A stretch of DNA of 62,248 bases. Source: Candidatus Sulfopaludibacter sp. SbA3. Its GTDB lineage: Bacteria > Acidobacteriota > Terriglobia > Bryobacterales > Bryobacteraceae. The stretch covers positions 1 to 62,248 of the forward strand of contig CAMAVI010000011.1 in the NCBI GenBank assembly GCA_945861625.1. The letters are read 5' to 3'. Under the pieces are notes generated by a model, which was not told the origin of the DNA, made no database searches, and saw only the letters and a program-made list of their open reading frames with translations. This document shows, in pieces, positions 48,830 to 56,012 of this stretch. The position numbers and the translations under genes are program-made. Position 1 is the first letter of the stretch; each line of letters begins with the position of its first letter.

Positions 48830-50980
48830 TTACTTAGCCAGCGCGGGCAGAGTGGTAAACGTCAGCGCGGGCGGGATGCGGATGCCCAGGGCCCCGATCT
48901 GTCCGCTCACAAATTCGATGGTGCCGCGCTTGCCAGCGGTGACGGGGAATTTGTCGACGCCGAGAGTGAACGCCGTGTGGCCGTTGGCGGCCAGAGTCAG
49001 CGTATCCGTGGCAATCTGGTTACCGGCGTCATCGCGAACGATCACCGGAACGTTGATGTCCTGAGCAGCGATACTATTGACGGCGATGCCGGTGGCCGTT
49101 CCGGACGTATTGTCAAAAGCGATCAGATAGCCGCTCGCGATGCGGTTTTCCAGCGGCACGACGGCCTCCTGGCCGTTGGGATTGTAACGGAAGATGACGA
49201 AGCCTCCGATGTTGCCGGTGGCGGTGAGCTGCGCCGAGCCGATGATGGGCGCGGGATCGGACGCGGGGGCTGTGCTCTGTACGATCAGCGTCGCTCCCGC
49301 GGCGATGGTTTGGGTGACGGAGTTCGCGGTGTTCGAGCTTCCGGTTTGCGGGAAGGTGAGCGGAATGGAGAGCGGCGTCCCGGTGCCGGTAGCGAAGAAC
49401 TTCAGGGTAGCTTGCGCGGCAGTCGCGTCGGTGTTGACCAGCACGAACGTGGTCTGCCATCCCGCTCCGGTGGCGATGTGCGCGATGCTGCCGCCGTTCG
49501 TGCCGACATCGGCCAGGGCGGGAACGGTGGTGAGCGTCAACGTGTTGGTTCCGGTGGAAGTGGTGAGCGGAGTGGTGCGGATGCCCAATACGCTGATACG
49601 GCCTCCGGAGGGCGTGGTGAACTCGATGGTACCGCGCTTGTTGGCAGTGAACGGATACTGTTGCGACAGCACGAACGAGGTATGGCCGTTTGCTGGTAGC
49701 GAATACGCGGTAAAGGGTGGACTAATGACCGCTCCGGTGTCGTCGCGGATCACAATGGGGATGCTGGCGAAGTTGTTCGCCACGTTGTGTACGGCTACAC
49801 CGAGCACGACTCCGCCGGTGTTATCGAAAGCGAGCACGTAGGAAGAAGCGTTGCGCGTCTCCAGCGGCACCACGGCTTCCTGCGAGCCGGGGATCAGGCG
49901 GAAGATCGCGAAACCGTCGATGGAACCTGTGGCGGAAAGCTGGGCAGAGCCGATTTGTACGGGAGGCGTTTGCGGGCCCGCGGTAGCCACGATCAGCGAA
50001 GCATTTGCAGGGATGATCCGGTCGAACGAAGCTGCTAAGAACTCCGGCCCGGGCTTGGGTGGTTGTGGCAAGATTCCCGGCAACGGGATCGGCGTCGATG
50101 GTTGTTGCGGAAACACCAAGGGCAGCGTCAGAGGACCCGCCTGATCGCTGAACAGATTCAATCCCGCGGTCGCCGGGGTTGCCGATTTGTTCACGAGCGT
50201 GAACGTTGTCGTCCAGACGTCCTGCGCCGCGATGTGCGGCATCGCCCCGACGAAAGTCAGGCCGGGAGTGGAGAGCGCCGCTTGTTCGATGGCAACGGTT
50301 GTGCGTTCGATCGTCACGCTTCCGCGCAGGGATGATCCAAAGTTGGCGCTGACGCTAAACGTGACCACGCCGTTGCCGGTTCCCGACGTGGCGCTGGTGA
50401 AGGCGATCCAAGTGGGTCTGTTCCAAACGCTCCACGAACACCCAACTGGCGCCGTGACTGAAATGCTCCCGCTGCCGCCCGTGGCCGGGAGGGCCTGATT
50501 TCCGGGGCTGAGTGTGTAGGTGCACGGTGGCGTTGCCGGCGGACTCTCCACCACCATGGTGACGCCGGGAGAACCAAGCCTGAAGACTTTGCTCGAAGAA
50601 TTGATGATTATCCCCACTGTCGCAATCCCAGTGGGTGCATCTTCCGGGACCATCACGTCAATCCGGCTCACGGGTCCGTCAATCCTCCGTATTTCCGTAG
50701 CGATAGCTTCTCCAATTGACGTGTATTGGTCGGCAGAAAAGTCCTTCTCCACGCCAGTGGCATATATGGACACGACGCTCCCCCGGGGGGCCGGATGGCT
50801 GATCGAATTCAATGTGCCGTCTTGATTGACGATTCGGCCTTGGCCGGCGCCGGTGTCGTCCAGAGTAAAGATGCCGGGCGAACCACGGGAATCATAGCCC
50901 CAGGGGAAGGAGTCAGAGGCGGCACCCCGGTACACCACTTGCACTTGAAGCGGTCCAAAAGGCACAATGTAGTCGGGCAC
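48830..50980 (-). CDS. C-terminal part of a frameshifted TIGR03437 surface protein
   Basis: The 716-codon frame begins in the middle of a TIGR03437-type domain (DYIVPFGPLQVQVVYRG, PGIFTLDDTGAGQGRIVNQD, RGSVVSIYATGVEKDF). A BACON-like domain follows (YTLSPGNQALPATGGSGSIS, GCSWSVWNRPTWIAF), then two long similar beta-rich units ending AVVPLETRNAS and AVVPLENRIAS. It has no start or signal of its own and continues the upstream frame (50809-52221) after a one-base shift. Confidence 0.75.
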   Translation of the reverse strand: MPDYIVPFGPLQVQVVYRGAASDSFPWGYDSRGSPGIFTLDDTGAGQGRIVNQDGTLNSISHPAPRGSVVSIYATGVEKDFSADQYTSIGEAIATEIRRIDGPVSRIDVMVPEDAPTGIATVGIIINSSSKVFRLGSPGVTMVVESPPATPPCTYTLSPGNQALPATGGSGSISVTAPVGCSWSVWNRPTWIAFTSATSGTGNGVVTFSVSANFGSSLRGSVTIERTTVAIEQAALSTPGLTFVGAMPHIAAQDVWTTTFTLVNKSATPATAGLNLFSDQAGPLTLPLVFPQQPSTPIPLPGILPQPPKPGPEFLAASFDRIIPANASLIVATAGPQTPPVQIGSAQLSATGSIDGFAIFRLIPGSQEAVVPLETRNASSYVLAFDNTGGVVLGVAVHNVANNFASIPIVIRDDTGAVISPPFTAYSLPANGHTSFVLSQQYPFTANKRGTIEFTTPSGGRISVLGIRTTPLTTSTGTNTLTLTTVPALADVGTNGGSIAHIATGAGWQTTFVLVNTDATAAQATLKFFATGTGTPLSIPLTFPQTGSSNTANSVTQTIAAGATLIVQSTAPASDPAPIIGSAQLTATGNIGGFVIFRYNPNGQEAVVPLENRIASGYLIAFDNTSGTATGIAVNSIAAQDINVPVIVRDDAGNQIATDTLTLAANGHTAFTLGVDKFPVTAGKRGTIEFVSGQIGALGIRIPPALTFTTLPALAK

Positions 50981-52221
50981 GACGGGGCAATCGCGGTAAT
51001 CCGGCCCTCCTGAATGTAGAGTAAAGACGCGGGAACGCCCGCTACGAGAACGGAGGTTTCTGCGAGCATAGTAGGCAAGTGCGATATGTCGCCATCGAAG
51101 GGCGCGGCGACGCCGATATCCGGTCCCAGCCCAGCCCCCACAATGCTGATCAACTCATTTTGCACACCAAGTTGCGCCTGGTGGCTGGCCGCATTCAAGA
51201 CTGCCCCGAAAACAGGCTTCCCCGGCGGAGACTGAGTCAGGATCACCTGCACGGCGATGGCGATCGCGCCCGTGCCTCCATCGACGCCTGTGATCGTAAC
51301 GGTACCCGTATGAACTCCGGGACCAAGGGTGGCGGAGTCGATGTATATCCCCGCATCCGCTGTGCTTTCGGCCAAAACGATAACATGCGAGAATGTGAGC
51401 CAAGGCCGGTCTGCGCGCATCGATAAGTACACTGCGTTTTGCGTGCCACTGTTGCGGAGCGTGGCAATCTGCCCTTGGCGGCCTCCGAATGCCACGCCTG
51501 TGAACGAAAGAGAAGTGGTGGATGCGGAAACCGCAACATTGCCGGGCGGATCGAGAGTGAGTTGAACGGGGATGGCGATTCCGGAAATCTTTACGGCATA
51601 GCTGTAGGACCCGGGCGCAAGCCCAAACGTTTCTACCCTCACTGGAATGCGCAGGCTTTCGCCGGGGGCGATCGTCCTATTGGCCAGTTCGATGGTCGCA
51701 GACTTGTCACTTCCGGTGACTATGAACGCGTCGATGGTCCCGGTGTTGACAACCGTTAGCTCTTGCGGGGATGGCCTAACGCCATTCGCCAGCGCACGGA
51801 AGCTCAGCGCTTGCGGAGAAATCGACAATTTCACGGCCGATTCGCGTACGGCAAGGTGAACCGGAAGGATCGCATCGCCAATTGTGACGACATCATCGTA
51901 GGCACCGGGCGGGAATCCAGTGCTGAATACGAAAACCTGCATCTCAACACTGGCGCCTGGCTCGATGTAGCCTAAGAATTTGGCTATTCCGGCAAACTTT
52001 GGACCTCCTAAAGTCCCGGCGAATATTTTCGTTGTTCCCGTGTTGATAACCGTAACCGTTTGTGGCGGCGGGGGCAGGGAAATTGCCTCAGCGGAAAAAC
52101 TCAGTGACGATGGCGTGACCAACAGGGTCTGTGCTGACGCGGTCGCAGAGAGGAAAGCGGCGAGCACTAGCAGGACAGGCTTAGCGCGGACGATCGTCTT
52201 GCAACTCACTGTGAATCCCAT
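50809..52221 (-). CDS. N-terminal part of the frameshifted TIGR03437 surface protein
   Basis: The 470-codon frame has a signal peptide (PVLLVLAAFLSATASAQ), three or four Ig-like beta domains (LLVTPSSLSFSAEAISLPPP, LSISPQALSFRALANGVRPS) and the first half of TIGR03437 (NAASHQAQLGVQNELISIVG, LYIQEGRITAIAP). After TAIAP the reading loses similarity and runs 50 unrelated residues. The other half resumes at 50980 in the -1 frame. Inserting one base at ~50978-50985 would restore one ~1130-residue protein. Confidence 0.75.
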   Translation of the reverse strand: MGFTVSCKTIVRAKPVLLVLAAFLSATASAQTLLVTPSSLSFSAEAISLPPPPQTVTVINTGTTKIFAGTLGGPKFAGIAKFLGYIEPGASVEMQVFVFSTGFPPGAYDDVVTIGDAILPVHLAVRESAVKLSISPQALSFRALANGVRPSPQELTVVNTGTIDAFIVTGSDKSATIELANRTIAPGESLRIPVRVETFGLAPGSYSYAVKISGIAIPVQLTLDPPGNVAVSASTTSLSFTGVAFGGRQGQIATLRNSGTQNAVYLSMRADRPWLTFSHVIVLAESTADAGIYIDSATLGPGVHTGTVTITGVDGGTGAIAIAVQVILTQSPPGKPVFGAVLNAASHQAQLGVQNELISIVGAGLGPDIGVAAPFDGDISHLPTMLAETSVLVAGVPASLLYIQEGRITAIAPSCPTTLCLLDRFKCKWCTGVPPLTPSPGAMIPVVRPASLLWTTPAPAKAESSIKTAH

Positions 52222-52342
52222 AGCACGCGTAGTTCCAACGGCAAGTAGCTGAAAAAACAGGAAACGAAGGACTTGTAATGTGTCGCGCGGACTCAGGAAA
52301 ACTCGCGCTTGTCACACCCGGTTTCGGCCAGCGCCCGCGATT

Positions 52343-54856
52343 TTACCGGAAAATATCCTTCAGCCGTCCAAAAAATCCCTTGGATTTCTTGACGGGTTCG
52401 GGTTCCGGCGGTTGGGCGGGCGTAATGGGAATGCTGCGGACCTGGGGACGCGCGGGGGCTTTCACGGGTTCGACGGAGGCGACGGTGGTCTTTTCCGGTA
52501 TCGCGGGCGTGGTGGAGGGCTCCCAGCCGGCGATCTGCGTGCGGCCTCCGTGCAGCTTACAGGATTCGACAGGCTGCGTGCCGGCGATGAACACCTCGCT
52601 GCGCACCTTGGGGCAATTGGAGGTGGCCAGCATGCCGGTCTCGGCGTCGATGTCGGCGGTGACCACGCCCTCCGGCGCTTCGAAGTCGTGCACGTTGCGG
52701 TACTGGCGGTGCGAGTGGGCGCGCTTCATGAATTCGGTCCAAATGGGGAGAGCGCTGCGCGCGCCTTCGAGTTTAAAGTCGCGGTTATCGTCGAAGCCCA
52801 CCCACACCACACAGATCACTTTCGACGTGAAGCCGGCAAACCAGCCGTCGCGCGAAGTGCCGGTCTTGCCCGCGGCGGGCAGAATGAAGCCGCGCCCGCG
52901 CACTCCGGCGGCGGTCCCGCTGCGCAGAACTTCCTGCAAAACATTGGTGACCACGTAGGCCACGCGCGGGTCGATGGCCTGCGATTCCTGCACCTGCGCC
53001 TGAAACAGCGAGCGCCCGTCCTGATTGCGGATAGTGCTGATGTAGCCGGGCTTCTTGAGGATGCCTCCGTTGGGGAACACCGTGTAGGCGCCGGCGATCT
53101 CGATGGGCATCACTTCGTAAGCGCCGAGCGCGATGGCGGGCGTGGGCTTGATGTCCAGGTTGAGGCCGACCGCGCGCGCGATTTCCGCCACTTTGTCGTA
53201 GCCCACCATCTCGGCCACCTTCACGGCGGGGATGTTCATCGAATGCGCCAGCGCCTGGCGCAGGGTCACCGCGCCCGAATACTTGTCTTCGAAATCGGCC
53301 GGCTCATAGGGTTTGTCGTCGAACATGAAGGTGGTGGGCTCATCCACCACGGTGGTGGCGGGCGTGATCACTCTGCCGCCTTCTTCCAGGGCCGCGCCGA
53401 AGGCGGCGGTGTAAACGAAGGGTTTGAAAGATGACCCCGGCTGGCGCTTGGCGACGGCGTGATCCAACTGGCTCATGCCATAGCTGCGTCCGCCGACCAG
53501 CGCCTTCACTTGCCCGGTTTCGGTGTCGAGAGCCACCAGCGCCACCTGCGCCAAGGGCATCTCATCGGTGCCGTATTTCTTGTTGCGGCGCTTCCATTGC
53601 GCGTCTGTCTCCTGAATGCCGAGGCGTACGGCTTCCACGGCGTCGCGCTGCAGGTTCATGTCGAGTGTGGTGTAGACGCGGAAGGAATTGTTTTGGAAGT
53701 CGTAATCCTGAAAGCGGCTTTGCAATGTGTCGTTGACCAGGTCGACGAAGTAGGGAGCGTCGGTCGATTCGGCGGCGCCTTGCACCACGGTGAGCGGAGA
53801 AGCAGCGGCGTCCTGATATTCTTCCTCGGTCAGGTAGCCGTTTTCGTGCATGGCCTTCAAGACCAGGTTGCGGCGGCCGCGCGCGCGATCCGGGTAGCGG
53901 AAGGGATTGCGGCCAATGGGCGACTGAATCAGGCCGGCGATCAACGCCGCATCCGCCGCCGTGACCTGGTTCAGATCCTTGGCCAGATACACCGAGGCGG
54001 CCTGCGCGAAGCCGTGAATACTGAAGCTGCCCTGGTGGCCCAGGTAAATCGCGTTGGCGTAGTCTTCAAAGATTTGTTCCTTGGTGAGCTGGCGTTCCAG
54101 ATGCAGCGTGATCAGTGTTTCGGGAAGTTTGCGGCGCCAGCCGCGCTCGGTGCCGAGCCACAGCGTGCGCGCCAATTGCTGCGTCAGCGTGGAGGCGCCC
54201 TGCGACCCGCGGCGGTCCTTGATGTCCACCAAAATCGCGCGCAGGATGCCGATGGGGTCGAAACCGGAGTGGGAGAAGAAGTGCTTGTCTTCGGCCGAGA
54301 GCACGGCGTTGAGCATGACCTTGGGAATGTCGCCGTAGCGCACGATGCGGCGCTTCTCCCGCTTCTGGTCGAACAGGTTGGTGATGGGCTCGGGCTCCAG
54401 GTTGTAGAGCGTGCGCTCGCTTTGGTCGCGCAGGGAAATGATCTGGCTCACCACGCCGCGCTGGATCTTGATCACCGCGCCTTCGCTGTCGAAGGCTTCC
54501 GGGCCGGGATTGATTTCGATGGCGTCGGGACGCACGTGGTACCAGCCCAGTGGGTTGCGGTTGGATTCGGAGTAGCCGGTGCGCCGCAGGTAATCGGCAA
54601 GTTCTTGCGGGCGGGTCTGATCGCCCACCGCCACTGGTTGCGGGGCCGCGTAGAGCATTGATGTGTTGGCAAACGGGCCGTTGCGCAGCTTGTCTTCGAT
54701 GACGCGCGCGTACTTGTTGTAGTAATAAGTGAACACGCCCAAGGAGATGGCGCTGAACGCGACGAAGGCGAGCAGGGAGTAGCGCGCCCAGCGGTTGGCG
54801 AGAAAGCGCGTGATCAGCGCGTTCTTGGGCAGTTGAAACTTAAACTTGATGGCCAC
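52343..54856 (-). CDS. Class A penicillin-binding protein (PBP1-type)
   Basis: The 837-residue bifunctional enzyme has a cytosolic/membrane N-terminus (YSLLAFVAFSAISLGVFTYY), a GT51 transglycosylase domain (SAEDKHFFSHSGFDPIGILR, QGASTLTQQLARTLWL) and a transpeptidase domain with SSFKPF (SxxK), HSMN and GKTGTS. The C-terminus is Pro/Lys rich. It polymerises and crosslinks peptidoglycan. It has ~12 bp to the upstream small membrane protein gene, so co-transcription is likely. The start is GTG. Confidence 0.9.
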   Translation of the reverse strand: MAIKFKFQLPKNALITRFLANRWARYSLLAFVAFSAISLGVFTYYYNKYARVIEDKLRNGPFANTSMLYAAPQPVAVGDQTRPQELADYLRRTGYSESNRNPLGWYHVRPDAIEINPGPEAFDSEGAVIKIQRGVVSQIISLRDQSERTLYNLEPEPITNLFDQKREKRRIVRYGDIPKVMLNAVLSAEDKHFFSHSGFDPIGILRAILVDIKDRRGSQGASTLTQQLARTLWLGTERGWRRKLPETLITLHLERQLTKEQIFEDYANAIYLGHQGSFSIHGFAQAASVYLAKDLNQVTAADAALIAGLIQSPIGRNPFRYPDRARGRRNLVLKAMHENGYLTEEEYQDAAASPLTVVQGAAESTDAPYFVDLVNDTLQSRFQDYDFQNNSFRVYTTLDMNLQRDAVEAVRLGIQETDAQWKRRNKKYGTDEMPLAQVALVALDTETGQVKALVGGRSYGMSQLDHAVAKRQPGSSFKPFVYTAAFGAALEEGGRVITPATTVVDEPTTFMFDDKPYEPADFEDKYSGAVTLRQALAHSMNIPAVKVAEMVGYDKVAEIARAVGLNLDIKPTPAIALGAYEVMPIEIAGAYTVFPNGGILKKPGYISTIRNQDGRSLFQAQVQESQAIDPRVAYVVTNVLQEVLRSGTAAGVRGRGFILPAAGKTGTSRDGWFAGFTSKVICVVWVGFDDNRDFKLEGARSALPIWTEFMKRAHSHRQYRNVHDFEAPEGVVTADIDAETGMLATSNCPKVRSEVFIAGTQPVESCKLHGGRTQIAGWEPSTTPAIPEKTTVASVEPVKAPARPQVRSIPITPAQPPEPEPVKKSKGFFGRLKDIFR

Positions 54857-54868
54857 GCAGGCTTCCGG

Positions 54869-55309
54869 TCACTTTTTGGTTTCTTCTAGTGAATATAGTT
54901 CTTTCCAGATGTCTTCGTGAGGTTCCCAGTCGGGTTCGTGGCGGCCGGTGATCTGCAGGTCATCCACCTTTAGAGTGCCGTGGCCGTACAGGCAGATGTA
55001 TTCGGTTTGCGGGCCGCCGAACAGGACGTGGGTCCAGGAGCCGGTGTGCACGGGCATGCGCAGGCGGCGCAGGCAGGTGCGGCAGCGGTACCGCTGGTCG
55101 AGCACGATAAGCCAAAGCAAACCGGCCGCGAACAGACAGTAGAGCATGACCGCGAACGTGTAGCCGAGGTCAGTGGCGAAGGGGTCTTTCATCTGGATAT
55201 ACTTGACCGATTTCGGCGGCGGCACCAGCCAGACCACTAGTTTGCGGAAGCCCCATAGGACCGCGGCGGCGGCAAGCAACTTCGCGATCAGGTAGGACCA
55301 GTACTTCAT
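54869..55309 (-). CDS. Small membrane protein with zinc-finger-like cytosolic tail
   Basis: The 146-residue protein has two helices (LIAKLLAAAAVLWGFRKLVV and VMLYCLFAAGLLWLIVL), then YRCRTCLRRLRMPVHTGSWT with CxxC and YICLYGHGTLKV. Function unknown. It directly precedes the penicillin-binding protein gene and may be linked to envelope synthesis by position. No clear start signal beyond ATG 55309. Confidence 0.6.
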   Translation of the reverse strand: MKYWSYLIAKLLAAAAVLWGFRKLVVWLVPPPKSVKYIQMKDPFATDLGYTFAVMLYCLFAAGLLWLIVLDQRYRCRTCLRRLRMPVHTGSWTHVLFGGPQTEYICLYGHGTLKVDDLQITGRHEPDWEPHEDIWKELYSLEETKK

Positions 55310-55458
55310 AAAGTTCCGATCTCTCTATCCTTAGTGTGGCACATCCACTCTACTAGTAGAGATGCAAAATGGACACGTTGGTTTCATCGGCAGGGAAGGG
55401 GGCGGGGAGTAGGCGGATCTCAGTGTTGAGATCTATTGCCGCCCATCTTCAAGACGAG

Positions 55459-55626
55459 TTATGCGGCTTTCGTGGACAGGGCGATCCGCGCCAGGCTAGC
55501 GACGCTTTCGATGACGTGTCCGAGTAGAACCTCGTTCTTCTGCTGCATGTGGGCGATCAACTCCACGGTCTGTGTCAGCGCTTCGTGGCGCTCGGTCAGC
55601 TTGGCGAGGCGTTGGTCGATGTCCAT
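55459..55626 (-). CDS. 55-residue coiled-coil-like small protein
   Basis: The minus strand encodes MDIDQRLAKLTERHEALTQT, VELIAHMQQKNEVLLGHVIE and SVASLARIALSTKAA-stop. It is almost fully helical, with heptad-like spacing. The MDIDQRLxxLT...MQQxNE pattern recurs in acidobacterial small proteins. A TATACT lies 9 nt before the ATG. Function unknown. Bases 55310-55458 hold nothing I can name. Confidence 0.65.
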   Translation of the reverse strand: MDIDQRLAKLTERHEALTQTVELIAHMQQKNEVLLGHVIESVASLARIALSTKAA

Positions 55627-55635
55627 TTGAGCAAC

Positions 55636-55641
55636 AGTATA
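55636..55641 (-). promoter_or_regulatory. Putative -10 (TATACT-N9-ATG) of the 55-residue gene
   Basis: TATACT on the minus strand lies 9 nt before ATG 55626, giving a leader of about 3 nt. Confidence 0.4.
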
Positions 55642-55764
55642 TCGGACGCCGGATTCTTCTCAGGAGATGCCTTGTGCTCGCGTGGCGGCTACAACCAGGC
55701 ACCTACCTATCACCAGCCATTTTCGAGGCCAGTGACACGGTTTTCATGGGCGTGGGCGATCCGC

Positions 55765-55850
55765 CCGCCGATGAACACGGATGGACGCGGATGGAGAACC
55801 ATAAGCTGGCGGTTCGCTATCGGCGATCATCTGCGTTGATCAGCGGGCCA
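55765..55850. repeat. Possible dispersed GATGAACACGGATGGACG-type repeat
   Basis: GATGAACACGGATGGACG and, inverted further on, GATCATCTGCGTTGATCA resemble the widespread intergenic ATCTGCGT(T/G)CATC family. Only one copy is in this window. No gene is visible in 55642-55920. Confidence 0.3.
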
Positions 55851-55920
55851 AAATCTTCTTGCTTTAGCCACACAGACCACGGACGCATGTTTCGCGAGGG
55901 AGCGGCTCATCCGGAGCGGG

Positions 55921-55938
55921 GTGGTGCATATGCACCAC
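55921..55938. promoter_or_regulatory. 18-bp perfect palindrome, probable operator
   Basis: GTGGTGCATATGCACCAC is a perfect 18-bp palindrome ending 22 bp before a consensus TATAAT (55961-55966). It abuts the -35 position of the FecR/DUF6600 gene promoter. A dimeric repressor or activator site is inferred. Confidence 0.6.
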
Positions 55939-55960
55939 TCTGAGAGACCATAAAAGATTT

Positions 55961-55966
55961 TATAAT
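55961..55966 (+). promoter_or_regulatory. -10 TATAAT of the FecR/DUF6600 gene
   Basis: Consensus TATAAT, with an expected transcript start near 55973 and a ~40-50-nt leader. No good -35 is visible at the palindrome edge, which fits regulation by an activator. Confidence 0.5.
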
Positions 55967-56012
55967 CAATAGCTTACGATTGGCTTTGCGCGTGCTGATC
56001 AGAGGGTGACTG

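Noticed and set aside
52280-54661. Long plus-strand frames opposite the penicillin-binding protein (384 and 400 codons)
   Set aside because: Antisense frames typical of GC-rich coding DNA; the minus-strand gene has all catalytic motifs.
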